Positions 7,882-15,990 of a stretch of DNA of 33,176 bases are shown piece after piece (the first letter of the stretch is position 1; each line of letters opens with the position of its first letter). The position numbers were made by a program, and so were the translations under genes. Source of the DNA: JAHDNZ01 sp036721855 (lineage in GTDB: Bacteria; Bacillota; DTU065); contig DAIMKF010000020.1 in NCBI GenBank assembly GCA_036721855.1, forward strand, positions 1 to 33,176, given 5' to 3'. The notes below the pieces were generated by a model that saw nothing but the letters and a program-made list of their open reading frames with translations, had not been told where the DNA came from and made no database searches.

Positions 7882-9063
7882 CTAGGCTTGTACATCTAAA
7901 ATTTCATGTGTTTTAAGAGCAGCTTGAATCAGCTTTTCCACCTCAAGCTTTGCTTCGGCTTCTAAAGCCCCACTAAGGCGAGGTTTAGTCTCGGGATGTT
8001 CCGGCAAAAAAATAGTACAGCAATCTTCATAAGGCAAAATGGAGATCTCATAGGTACCAATGCTTTTGGCATGCAAAATAATTTCTTCTTTATCCATGCC
8101 ACAAAGCGGTCTTAAAACAGGCATGTTGGTTACCGAATTTATGGTATACAGACTTTCTATGGTCTGGCTGGCTACCTGACCAATGCTCTCGCCGGTAACT
8201 AAAGCCAGAGCCTGCTCTTTATTAGCCAAAGCCTCAGCAATACGGTACATAAATCTTCTTAAGATGGTAATGTTCAAATCCGGGTCTACCTTTAATTTTA
8301 ATTCCTTTTGGATCTCGGTTAAAGAAATAAAGTGAATTCTAAAATTGCCGGTAAAGGTTGCCAACTGTCTAGCTAAATCAATCACCTTTTGTTTTGCTCT
8401 TTCACTGGTAAAAGGATAACTATGGAAATGCAATCCCTCTACCATTGATCCCCGTTTCATAATAAGATAACCTGCGACCGGGCTATCAATACCTCCTGAA
8501 AGAAGAAGTAGCGATTTAGCCGCACTACCATAGGGAAGACCACCCGCGCCTTTTAGAGTCTCACTAAATAAATAAGCACCTTCTTCTCTAATCTCTACAT
8601 TTAACATCCATTTAGGGTTATGTACATCAACCCTAAGACTATCTGAAGTTGCTTTTAAGATAGCTGCTCCTAATTGTCTTGATACGGCATAACTATCATA
8701 GGGAAATTTTTTGTCTACCCGTCTTGTGCTTACCTTGAAAGTTTTTTTCTCTTGAGCTAACTGGAGGGCCATCTTAACTGCGGTTTCCTGCAGTTTTTCC
8801 AAGGTGGGCTCTTTTACTAAAACCGCCGGTGAAAAAGAAACATAGCCAAAAACCCTCTGTAATCTTTTAATAACTTCTTCAGCTCTATTAGCACCAAAAT
8901 AGAGCACCCAGCGTCTGGATGGTCTTTTTAGCTGCCAACCTTTGAGATCCCTTAGCACTCGTTTGGTTTGTTTTACCAAAAGATTCTCAAATGTGGCTCT
9001 GTTTCTGCCTTTAAGAGCCAACTCGCCGTATCTTAGTATCAGTAATTCATATTGTAGCGACAT
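7882..9063 (-). CDS. thiI: tRNA 4-thiouridine synthase ThiI, short form
   Basis: ATP-dependent sulfur transfer to uridine 8 of tRNA; in some bacteria it also feeds thiazole synthesis. The 393 residues contain an N-terminal ferredoxin-like region and THUMP domain (to about 165), then the PP-loop SGGIDS (189-194) and the conserved EDCCTIFLPEHP motif. The C-terminal rhodanese domain of the E. coli enzyme is absent, as in Bacillus, where the partner cysteine desulfurase delivers sulfur directly. That partner gene lies 4 bases upstream, and its final codons carry the GGGGGT ribosome site for thiI, so the two are tightly coupled. Confidence 0.95.
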   Translation of the reverse strand: MSLQYELLILRYGELALKGRNRATFENLLVKQTKRVLRDLKGWQLKRPSRRWVLYFGANRAEEVIKRLQRVFGYVSFSPAVLVKEPTLEKLQETAVKMALQLAQEKKTFKVSTRRVDKKFPYDSYAVSRQLGAAILKATSDSLRVDVHNPKWMLNVEIREEGAYLFSETLKGAGGLPYGSAAKSLLLLSGGIDSPVAGYLIMKRGSMVEGLHFHSYPFTSERAKQKVIDLARQLATFTGNFRIHFISLTEIQKELKLKVDPDLNITILRRFMYRIAEALANKEQALALVTGESIGQVASQTIESLYTINSVTNMPVLRPLCGMDKEEIILHAKSIGTYEISILPYEDCCTIFLPEHPETKPRLSGALEAEAKLEVEKLIQAALKTHEILDVQA

Positions 9064-9067
9064 TTTA

Positions 9068-10189
9068 TTACCCCCAAAGTGATTGAAGTTCTCTTACTTT
9101 TTCCGCTACAGTCTCAGCGACAAAGAAAGAATCTACAGTTTCGTTTTCCCAACCAAAAGAAAAGCGAATCGTTCCTGCTTGAAGTGTTTTTGGAACTCCT
9201 ATGGCCGAAAGAACAGGATGGGAGTTTTTCTTTTGCGAACAGGCAGACCCAGTTGAGACATAGATCTCTTCGTCTTCAAGAGCATGCACTAACACCTCGC
9301 CCTTAATTTGGGGAAAGCTTACCGAAAGCACAGTAAAACTTTCCTCAGGAGAATTTATGGTGCAATCGGGTATTAACTGCTTAAGGTATTTAGCTAGTTC
9401 GTCTTTTTTCTCCTTTAACTTACCAATTTCCTTAAGCCTCTTTTTTGCCACTTTGGCTGCTGCTCCAAAACCGGCTATGCCAGGAACATTTTCCGTCCCG
9501 CCCCGATAACCCCTCTCTTGACCTCCTCCAGGCATAATAGATATAAAGTTGCGGTTTTTCTTTACATAAAGGGCCCCGATTCCTTTAGGCCCTTGAATTT
9601 TATGGGCACTTAGACTTAAAAGATCAATTCGATCCAGTTCTATGCTTAGTTTGCCGACAGCTTGTACCGCATCAACATGAAAATAGGTTTTTGGATAAGC
9701 TTTTAAGAGCTCGCTTATTTCAGCCAGCGGTTCTATGGTCCCTAATTCATTATTGACAGCCATAATCGATACTAGAGCTGTATCTTTACGGAGGTTTTCT
9801 TTTAGAGTTTGGATATCTACCTGGCCTTTAGGATCTACCGGCAGATAAGTAACTTGGTAGCCACACTTAGCATATTCTTCGAAAACTGCCATAACCGAGG
9901 GGTGTTCCACCACAGTAGTTATCAGATGCTTATCTGTTGAATTCTCAATTACCGAGCGCAAAGCTAAATGATTACTCTCTGTCCCTCCGGAGGTAAAGAC
10001 AATCTCTTCGGAAGTGGCTTTAATTAGCTTGGCTACCTCTGTTCTTGCTTCTTTAACCATCTTTTCAGCTTGAAAACCTAATTTGTGCAGACTAGATGGG
10101 TTGCCAAAATTGTCTTCCAAAGCAATAAGTGTTGCCTTGACTGCTAAAGGGTGTGGTCTTGTTGTAGAACTGTTGTCTAGGTATATCAT
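9068..10189 (-). CDS. Cysteine desulfurase (NifS/IscS-like, ThiI partner)
   Basis: PLP-dependent removal of sulfur from cysteine to give alanine and an enzyme persulfide. The chosen protein (373 residues from MIYLDNSSTT) has the PLP lysine in LSAHKIQGPKG (Lys197) and the catalytic cysteine in STGSACSQKK (Cys317); the short, ordered cysteine loop is of the NifS/IscS group I type. The ATG at 10189 has AAGGAGG nine bases upstream; an upstream in-frame start would add 13 residues with no homology-like content. Tight linkage to thiI matches the B. subtilis nifZ-thiI pair, so the likely job is sulfur supply for tRNA thiolation rather than general Fe-S assembly. That role is an inference from the neighbourhood. 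Confidence 0.93.
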   Translation of the reverse strand: MIYLDNSSTTRPHPLAVKATLIALEDNFGNPSSLHKLGFQAEKMVKEARTEVAKLIKATSEEIVFTSGGTESNHLALRSVIENSTDKHLITTVVEHPSVMAVFEEYAKCGYQVTYLPVDPKGQVDIQTLKENLRKDTALVSIMAVNNELGTIEPLAEISELLKAYPKTYFHVDAVQAVGKLSIELDRIDLLSLSAHKIQGPKGIGALYVKKNRNFISIMPGGGQERGYRGGTENVPGIAGFGAAAKVAKKRLKEIGKLKEKKDELAKYLKQLIPDCTINSPEESFTVLSVSFPQIKGEVLVHALEDEEIYVSTGSACSQKKNSHPVLSAIGVPKTLQAGTIRFSFGWENETVDSFFVAETVAEKVRELQSLWG

Positions 10190-10223
10190 CTTAAAAAACC
10201 TCCTTGCAACATTATCAGTGTCT

Positions 10224-10232
10224 ATCATACCA
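10224..10232 (-). promoter_or_regulatory. Putative extended -10 promoter of the desulfurase-thiI-anmK operon
   Basis: On the minus strand TGGTATGAT forms an extended -10 (TGn then TATGAT). No good -35 lies 17 bases upstream. It sits about 35 bases before the chosen ATG and just upstream of its ribosome site. Confidence 0.4.
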
Positions 10233-10280
10233 CAGTTAAAACTTTTTCCTGCACTGTTAAGTTGGTAGGTAATACCATGA

Positions 10281-10304
10281 AAAAGCTGCCTTAAGGCAGC
10301 TTTT
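10281..10304 (-). terminator. Intrinsic terminator of the amidase/barrel operon
   Basis: A 10-bp perfect stem (aaaagctgcc with ggcagctttt) around a ttaa loop. The minus strand continues the T tract into catgg. It lies 16 bases beyond the stop of the barrel-like gene at 10320 and separates that operon from the desulfurase operon on the same strand. Confidence 0.85.
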
Positions 10305-10319
10305 AATCCACTAAAATTT

Positions 10320-11135
10320 TTAGAGTAAAAGCTTTAAGCCCAAGTTAACTGTCTGGCCTTTTTGAACCACTGCCGCAGCAACATCATTGAGTTCAGCTTT
10401 TTCTCCCTTTTTATTTTCATATTTAGTTATTACTTGCATTTGAGGGCTCTGATAATATCGATATCTATAACCTAAAGTTAAACTAAGGGCTTTGTCTATT
10501 TTAAAGCTTATTTCCGAGTCTATTTTTAAAAGCGTAGCCTTTAGAGAGCAATTCTCCCAGCTTTCCCAAAGATTTGTACTTGTGGCAAAGGTAGTTTCAT
10601 CACTGGTTAAGTGGGGGCTATAACTTAAAATTCCCCTGGCATGCCACTTTGGTGCCCTATAACTTAACGCAACAAGACCCAATAAACCTCGGGAATTTCT
10701 TTGCCATTGCCAATCTCTCTCTCCTAAAGAATCGTTATCTCCTACCCAGTAAAACTTTTCACAATCAAAATCAAACCCTACCCCAATACCGGTTCTAAAC
10801 ACTGCGTCTTTATTAAAATAATAGATAAGACCCATATCCCATCTAGAATAATTGCCCTGTAAGTCTGTCAGTGGACTGCCCTGTAAAGCTGTAGCTTTTG
10901 CAGTATGGCCAATTTCTTTTGTTAAGCAAACTTCAAACAACCGACTTATTTTCTTAGTTAAAGAAAATCCATAAAGAAGGGCTTGAGTTTGATCTGTATA
11001 CCATGAATTATTATCTAAGCATGAATTTTGAAGATCAAGACTAACACCTAGATTAAACCTCTCTTGTGCTCTCCCACTTGGATTTAGCATATAAAATACA
11101 CAGATAACACTTAGCAAAAGCAATCCCTTTTTCAT
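10320..11135 (-). CDS. Secreted beta-barrel-like protein, probable outer-membrane protein
   Basis: A 271-residue protein I do not recognise by family. A signal peptide (about 1-23, hydrophobic core after KK, ending near GRAQ) is followed by alternating polar/hydrophobic stretches typical of outer-membrane strands: RWDMGLIYYF, RTGIGVGFDFD, LLGLVALSYR, SLTLGYRYRYY and the final TVNLGLKLLL. It is rich in Tyr, Trp and Gly, with no catalytic motif. The size suits an 8-10 strand barrel. A good AAGGAG site lies 6 bases before the ATG, 15 bases after the upstream barrel-like gene. It is last in the operon, before the terminator. If correct, it implies a diderm envelope; a secreted beta-sandwich protein is the alternative. 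Confidence 0.6.
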   Translation of the reverse strand: MKKGLLLLSVICVFYMLNPSGRAQERFNLGVSLDLQNSCLDNNSWYTDQTQALLYGFSLTKKISRLFEVCLTKEIGHTAKATALQGSPLTDLQGNYSRWDMGLIYYFNKDAVFRTGIGVGFDFDCEKFYWVGDNDSLGERDWQWQRNSRGLLGLVALSYRAPKWHARGILSYSPHLTSDETTFATSTNLWESWENCSLKATLLKIDSEISFKIDKALSLTLGYRYRYYQSPQMQVITKYENKKGEKAELNDVAAAVVQKGQTVNLGLKLLL

Positions 11136-11150
11136 CTTTTTCTCCTTAGA

Positions 11151-12257
11151 TTAAAAATAAAATATTAAACCTGTTTTCATAGCACATCTAAATTGGTCAT
11201 TTCTTTTAGTTAAAGAAAGCAAAATAGGCGTAAATGGTTTTGGCATTTTAGTAAAAGCACAGGAAAATGTTGTAGTTGTAACCTCTTTGTCCTTTTTACT
11301 TTTGGCTACCTTAATACTTAAAAGAAATTTATCTAAGTTTAGGTTTATCTTAAACCCCAAAGTGCCCGTTTCCCAATTTAAACTCCCTCCAAAATTGCTC
11401 ATATTACCTGTGTAGGGCAGAAAACTTTTATGAATGTATGCTCCTTCACACGAAAGGTTAGGCAAAGCCAAGGTAGTGTATTTAATTACCAAGGCCGGGT
11501 AAAAACCTGGAGTAATTAAGGTAGTGCCGGTAAGGTTATACCCTGCTATTTCTCCTTCCAATTGATGTTGTTTTTTGCTTAATCTAAAAGGCAAACAAAC
11601 GCCATAAGAGTCTACTAGATCGCTTAATAGAAGGCTTGGGCTTAGTTGCCAGCGTAAATTGGCTGTTTTAATTTCAAAGGCCAACCTAGCAGCCAAAAAG
11701 AAATCGACATCCGTGCCTCCCTTGAAACTGGGATCTTCTACAAAACTTAAATAACCTAAGGTTAGTTCATATTCAAGCTTAGAAGTTTCGTTGTAAAGAG
11801 AAATTGCATCTAAGGGCAGATTAGGATTGCCAAAAAGTAAATTGTAAACACGGTAATCCTCTTCGCTTACAGGCATTAAAGGGACATATCTCCCTACAAA
11901 CAACAGGCCATAGGGACTTAAAAAGCCCACAAAAGCTTCCTTAAGAGCTAAAGTGTCTGTTAATGAGGGGAGATTAACATAAGGATTTGCTCCAAAAACA
12001 CCAAAGGCAGCTGTCCTTAGTTCCACAAAAAAAGACTCTTTCTGAAAATGATAGCTTAGTTCTAAATTCTGACTCAATTTCGGGGCCTGTAGGGCAAAAT
12101 TATTATCAAGTGGTAAACCCAAAGCCATTTGAAAGCCAAGGCTACCTTGAAGCTCGCCGGGAAATAGCCGATCTCCAGTCAAACCTTTATTAGCTTGAAT
12201 ACCAAAAGTAACTAATAATAAAAGCAAAACACAGGTTAAAGCCAGTTTTTTTATCAT
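11151..12257 (-). CDS. Secreted beta-barrel-like protein with aromatic C terminus
   Basis: A 368-residue protein of unknown family. A signal peptide (about 1-22, ending FGIQA) precedes many short amphipathic strands such as LQGSLGFQMALGL, FFVELRTAAFGVFG and GTLGFKINLNL. The protein ends KTGLIFYF, and a terminal Phe after alternating hydrophobics is the classical signal recognised by BamA for outer-membrane barrels. The gene starts inside the stop codon of the amidase (ATGA overlap, 12254-12257), with only a weak purine run upstream, so translation is probably coupled. Neighbours are an amidase before and a second barrel-like protein after. The job is unknown: porin, envelope tether or amidase partner are all possible. 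Confidence 0.6.
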   Translation of the reverse strand: MIKKLALTCVLLLLLVTFGIQANKGLTGDRLFPGELQGSLGFQMALGLPLDNNFALQAPKLSQNLELSYHFQKESFFVELRTAAFGVFGANPYVNLPSLTDTLALKEAFVGFLSPYGLLFVGRYVPLMPVSEEDYRVYNLLFGNPNLPLDAISLYNETSKLEYELTLGYLSFVEDPSFKGGTDVDFFLAARLAFEIKTANLRWQLSPSLLLSDLVDSYGVCLPFRLSKKQHQLEGEIAGYNLTGTTLITPGFYPALVIKYTTLALPNLSCEGAYIHKSFLPYTGNMSNFGGSLNWETGTLGFKINLNLDKFLLSIKVAKSKKDKEVTTTTFSCAFTKMPKPFTPILLSLTKRNDQFRCAMKTGLIFYF

Positions 12258-13024
12258 CTTCTTAAACCAGCTTCTTTTTGATAATAAGTAGCATGTTCAA
12301 TAAAACCTTGGGCCATCCCGTCTGCCAATAGGTTTTGATAGTCAGAGCGTATTAAACGGTTGGCTTCGGTATTATTACTGATAAAGTTTAGTTCTAAAAG
12401 AGCTGCGGGGCATTTGATATTGCTATAGTTAATAACTCCGATTTTCCTTCCATTCCAAGGTGATGTTGTCCCCGAGTATTTTACTTTTCTGTCTTTAACA
12501 TCGTAATAGGTTTTGGCAGCCCGGATAGTGTTGTTGTGTAGTGAGGTAGCATAATCGTGCCAGATCTGACTAGCATCTGCATCAACCCAGGTTTCTATGC
12601 CCTCTGCGGATATACTTCCGGCAGCGTTGTTATGCAAGGAAACAAAGCGATGGGCATTTAGATTGTTAGCCAATTGGTAGCGGGTGCTGACAGAGAGTGT
12701 GTCATCTCTTTCTCTGGTCATTTTAACTGTGGCACCTAAAGCTTCTAAACTGTTTTTTAACTTAAAACCGATGGCAAGAACAATATCTTTCTCCTTTAAG
12801 TTTAGGTCTTTATTTACCGCCCCGGGGTCAGTGCCACCATGACCCGGATCAACTACAATTATCCAACCCGATAGCTTTAGAGTTGGTTGAGGATCAGGGG
12901 TTGGATCTGGTTTTAAAAAGCCCTCTGGTGTTTTTGGCCAAACCCTGCTTCTCCATCCCTGGGCTTTACTATTCAGTGGTAGCAAGAGTAAAAGAACGCA
13001 TATTGCCGTTATTCTAATCTTCAC
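12254..13024 (-). CDS. Secreted N-acetylmuramoyl-L-alanine amidase (Amidase_3)
   Basis: A zinc amidase that cuts the bond between MurNAc and the stem peptide of peptidoglycan. The 256 residues comprise a signal peptide (about 1-22, LNSKAQ), a Pro/Asp-rich linker (38-48) and a catalytic domain with His62 (VDPGHGG), Glu78 (LKEKDIV), His131 (SLHNNA) and Glu211 (LLELNFISN), the AmiC/CwlM-type set. There is no SH3, SPOR, AMIN or LysM wall-binding module, so targeting must come from elsewhere. The GTG start follows GGGGGAGGTG at good spacing. It opens a three-gene block with two barrel-like proteins and overlaps the first by 4 bases. It could serve daughter-cell separation or sporulation; the context with an FtsA-like gene upstream favours division. 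Confidence 0.9.
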   Translation of the reverse strand: MKIRITAICVLLLLLPLNSKAQGWRSRVWPKTPEGFLKPDPTPDPQPTLKLSGWIIVVDPGHGGTDPGAVNKDLNLKEKDIVLAIGFKLKNSLEALGATVKMTRERDDTLSVSTRYQLANNLNAHRFVSLHNNAAGSISAEGIETWVDADASQIWHDYATSLHNNTIRAAKTYYDVKDRKVKYSGTTSPWNGRKIGVINYSNIKCPAALLELNFISNNTEANRLIRSDYQNLLADGMAQGFIEHATYYQKEAGLRR

Positions 13025-13331
13025 TTTAACACCTCCCCCGAGTAATACTTTATTAAAAATTATTCATCTCTAGGGGTGGATTTTCCTCTCTTTGAAATTA
13101 GATTGAACCCATAAATTGAAAAAAATAAAAAGAGCCTGGTGGTTCTCTTAGACCAACCTCTTAATCGACGGCTGGACCACTTTTCTAACTGCAACCAAAA
13201 ATACCATTTTTTTACTGAGTCGAAGCTGTTTCCAGGGTGCAATTGACTTAGCATTGGCAAGACTCCAGACTAAATTCGGGATGTGAAAAGTATTAAAATA
13301 TTTTTTATCACCACGGTTTTTGTTCAGACTG
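13025..13331 (-). other. 307-base gap with a possible weak terminator
   Basis: This separates the upstream secreted-protein gene from the amidase. On the minus strand, ggttggt...accacc (13138-13158) can form a short bulged stem, followed by a long T-rich run (complement of 13114-13130), a possible weak or partial terminator. A 64-66 codon open frame (13060-13260) with a GGAG site spans the same hairpin and T run; its composition (Trp, Lys, Arg) does not look convincing as a gene. A TTGACA overlaps the stop codon of the upstream gene but has no -10 at proper spacing. Whether the amidase block is read through from upstream cannot be decided from sequence. Confidence 0.35.
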
Positions 13332-14051
13332 TCAATTTAGTAGACCGGAGTACATGTCTTGGCGTTTTCTTCGCTCTGCCTTTAAGGCCATCTCGGCCAA
13401 CCTCATCCAGCCATAATCGAGTTTACTCCCCTCTAAACCGGCTTTTTTTAAACTTCTTCTGAAATCCTCAATCGCCTCTATAGGGTTGTTTGCCGGCAAA
13501 CTAGTCAGGCATAACCGTGAAAGATGATAAAATGGTGTGTTCTTACTCTCGGAAAGCTCAAAGAGTTGTTTTTTTTCTTGGTCAAAGGTTAGTTGCCAGT
13601 CTTGGTGGGGTAGGTATAAAAGCGGAAGCTTATAATACAGCGATTCTGAATAATAGACAGCTTGTTCAAAAAAGGTAAAACAGACCAGTCCCCTAATGGT
13701 ATAGTCTAGACCTGCTTTACCACAAAGCCCAACCTCAAAGCCGTTTGCTTCAATATTACGGATATGAGCGATTAAAATCTTTTCTCCCATAAGTTCTAAT
13801 TCAGCTTGAGTACATTTGTTAAACGGATCTAGTTTTTTTAACTTATCTAGATATAGATGTGGTTCAAAACCTGTCAATATAACACCATCATAACCTTTTT
13901 TTAGCCGGTTAACTACACTTTGTCTGTAAGCACTATCTAAAATATCTTCTCCAAAGGCTGAGGTGATAAGATATAAATTGTCTGCAATTTCCACCTCAGA
14001 GGCCTTTAGAGGCCAAGTCAAAGATAAAATAATTACCATTATCCAAATCAT
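13332..14051 (-). CDS. Secreted protein of unknown function
   Basis: A 239-residue protein I do not recognise. A short signal peptide (about 1-18, ending LKASE) leads into a mixed alpha/beta sequence with a KKGYDGVILTGFEPHLYL segment, a Lys-rich helix, and a basic, Arg/Lys-rich C terminus (about 215-235). Three cysteines are scattered and no catalytic pattern is evident. The gene overlaps the stop codon of pdp by 4 bases (ATGA) with GAGG seven bases upstream, so it is cotranscribed with the deoC-pdp genes, yet it is exported. The region around residues 55-110 could be a small alpha/beta domain. The neighbourhood offers either nucleoside salvage or envelope work as its context. Confidence 0.7.
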   Translation of the reverse strand: MIWIMVIILSLTWPLKASEVEIADNLYLITSAFGEDILDSAYRQSVVNRLKKGYDGVILTGFEPHLYLDKLKKLDPFNKCTQAELELMGEKILIAHIRNIEANGFEVGLCGKAGLDYTIRGLVCFTFFEQAVYYSESLYYKLPLLYLPHQDWQLTFDQEKKQLFELSESKNTPFYHLSRLCLTSLPANNPIEAIEDFRRSLKKAGLEGSKLDYGWMRLAEMALKAERRKRQDMYSGLLN

Positions 14052-15331
14052 AACTTAGCCTCGCTTCTAATAATATCCAAAACCACCGGTCTGTTGTAAG
14101 GCCTTGGACCAATCTTTACAGCTTCACTCAACTTTTCTACAGCCTCCTCTAAAGCAGCTTCATTGTTCGCATAGACTGTCGCCAGTACATCACCTTGATT
14201 TATTTTATCGCCAAGATCAAGGGTAAAATAGATCCCTACATCTGGATTAACCCTAGCTCCTTTTACTTTGCGACCGGCACCTAAATCCCGTACAATTTCA
14301 CCAATCTTTAAGGCATCGGCAGCCGAAAAGTAACCGCTTTTTTCCGCAAAGAGTTCTCTTTTATATAAAGCCTTGACTTGCAAACTTTGTAAGTTGCCGC
14401 CCTGGAATGTAACCAACTTGTTAAACATATTCAAAGCCGATCCGTTTTCTAGGCTCTTTGCAAGATTAGCCTTTTTATTATCCAAAGCCAGCATTTCCTT
14501 AGCCAGTACCAAAGAAAGTTCTCTTAGCCTTCTGCTACCCTTGCCCTGTAAAACATTAACAGCTTCTAAAACCTCCAGAGAGTTACCCTGAGCTCTGGAA
14601 AGAGGTACTTCCATATCACTTATTACCGCGGTTACCTTAAGACCTACTTGCCGGCCGAGATCAACCATAAGCTCGGCTAGTTCTTTGGCCGATTCCAAAT
14701 CTCTCGTAAAAGCCCCTCTACCTACTTTAACATCAAGCACAATGCCCTGAGCTCCTCCGGCAATTTTTTTTGACATTATACTGGCTGCAATTAACGGCAA
14801 AGAATCTACCGTGGCAGTTACATCTCTTAAGGCGTAGAGCATTTTGTCAGCCGGTACCAGATTTTTAGTTTGCCCGGCAATGGCTAGTCCCAAGTTTTTG
14901 ACCTGCCAAAAAATCTCTTCCTCGGTAAGCTCGGTTTTAAAACCAGGTATGGCCTCAAGTTTGTCAATGGTTCCGCCTGTATGTCCCAGACCCCTTCCGG
15001 AGAGTTTGGCAATTTTGCCGCCTGCCAAAGCCACTAAAGGCAGAACAATCAGAGTTGTTGTATCACCAACTCCACCTGTACTATGTTTATCCAGGACAAA
15101 ACCCAAACTATTAAAATCCAACATCGTGCCGGAACGTGCCATACTCGTTGTCAGATTAGCTGTTTCTTTAGGTGTTAAGCCTTGAAAAAAAACAGCCATC
15201 GCCCAGGCAGCCATCTGATAATCGGGGATCTCTCCCTGGACATAACCTTGGATCAAAAACTCAATCTCTTCTTTAGATAGAGAATAGCCCTCTCTTTTTT
15301 TAAAAATGATCTCAATGGTATTTAAGGACAT
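14048..15331 (-). CDS. pdp: Pyrimidine-nucleoside phosphorylase
   Basis: Phosphorolysis of uridine, thymidine or deoxyuridine to base plus (deoxy)ribose-1-phosphate in the cytoplasm. The 427 residues carry DKHSTGGVGD (81-90, phosphate and K+ binding), SGRGLGHTGGTIDKLEAIPGF and the C-terminal domain with the typical DLGDKINQGDVLATVYAN stretch. Bacillota members usually have broad pyrimidine specificity (Pdp) rather than being strict thymidine phosphorylases (DeoA). The gene overlaps the end of deoC by 10 bases, with a GGGGTG ribosome site inside deoC. With deoC the pathway runs from deoxynucleosides to acetaldehyde and glyceraldehyde-3-phosphate; a phosphopentomutase gene would complete it but is not in this window. 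Confidence 0.93.
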   Translation of the reverse strand: MSLNTIEIIFKKREGYSLSKEEIEFLIQGYVQGEIPDYQMAAWAMAVFFQGLTPKETANLTTSMARSGTMLDFNSLGFVLDKHSTGGVGDTTTLIVLPLVALAGGKIAKLSGRGLGHTGGTIDKLEAIPGFKTELTEEEIFWQVKNLGLAIAGQTKNLVPADKMLYALRDVTATVDSLPLIAASIMSKKIAGGAQGIVLDVKVGRGAFTRDLESAKELAELMVDLGRQVGLKVTAVISDMEVPLSRAQGNSLEVLEAVNVLQGKGSRRLRELSLVLAKEMLALDNKKANLAKSLENGSALNMFNKLVTFQGGNLQSLQVKALYKRELFAEKSGYFSAADALKIGEIVRDLGAGRKVKGARVNPDVGIYFTLDLGDKINQGDVLATVYANNEAALEEAVEKLSEAVKIGPRPYNRPVVLDIIRSEAKL

Positions 15332-15972
15332 ACAATTTTCACCCCTGAACTAGTACCGATACGGCTTGCACCCAAACTGATAAATTCTATAGCCTGCTCT
15401 TTTGTTCTGATTCCCCCTGAGGCTTTAATTTGGCATCTGTCACCTATTGCCTGACTTAACAGCTTAACATCTAAAGGAGTTGCTCCGCCAAAAAAGCCTG
15501 TTGAAGTCTTGATAAAATGTGCTCCTGCCTCCACAGCTATAAGAGCTGCTTTTACCTTCTCTGAATCTGTTAAAAGAGCTGTTTCGAGAATAACTTTTAC
15601 CTTAGAGGGAGAGCTTGCCAGAACAAGTGCCTGGATCTCTTCTTTTAGGGCTTGGTAATTATTATCCTTAACCAAGGCAAGGTTAATCACCATGTCAATT
15701 TCATCTGCCCCTTCTCGAACACAAAAAGCTGCCTCTTTTAACTTTAATTCAAGTGGCAAAGATCCCAGCGGAAAACCAACTACGGCACAGACTATCCTTG
15801 GAGTGTTTAATCTTGCCAAAGGTACAAAAAAGGGATTGACACAAACCGATTTAAAACCATATTGATTAGCCTCGGCACAAAGATTTAGAATATCTGCTTC
15901 ACAAGCTAGTGGTTTGAGTAAAGTATGATCAATATACTGAGCTAGTTCTTGGGAATTAATTTTTAAAACCAT
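15322..15972 (-). CDS. deoC: Deoxyribose-phosphate aldolase
   Basis: Class I aldolase splitting 2-deoxyribose-5-phosphate into acetaldehyde and glyceraldehyde-3-phosphate. In the chosen 216-residue form the Schiff-base lysine is Lys155 (AHFIKTSTGF), with Asp93 (EIDMVIN) and Lys183 (QIKASGGIRT) completing the active site. The ATG at 15972 was chosen because GAGGT lies 8 bases upstream; an ATG five codons earlier lies only 3 bases after the stop of the FtsA-like gene and lacks a site. It is second in the operon led by the FtsA-like gene, 18 bases after it, and overlaps pdp downstream. Confidence 0.95.
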   Translation of the reverse strand: MVLKINSQELAQYIDHTLLKPLACEADILNLCAEANQYGFKSVCVNPFFVPLARLNTPRIVCAVVGFPLGSLPLELKLKEAAFCVREGADEIDMVINLALVKDNNYQALKEEIQALVLASSPSKVKVILETALLTDSEKVKAALIAVEAGAHFIKTSTGFFGGATPLDVKLLSQAIGDRCQIKASGGIRTKEQAIEFISLGASRIGTSSGVKIVCP

Positions 15973-15990
15973 ATTTTTATACCTCATTCT

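Noticed and set aside
13060..13260. Small Trp/Lys/Arg-rich minus-strand open frame with GGAG upstream
   Set aside because: It crosses a hairpin and a long T-rich run that looks like a weak terminator; the encoded protein resembles no family. Kept as a possibility in the gap description.
14844..15185. 113-codon plus-strand frame opposite pdp
   Set aside because: It is the antisense of a clear pyrimidine-nucleoside phosphorylase gene, with no ribosome site of its own.
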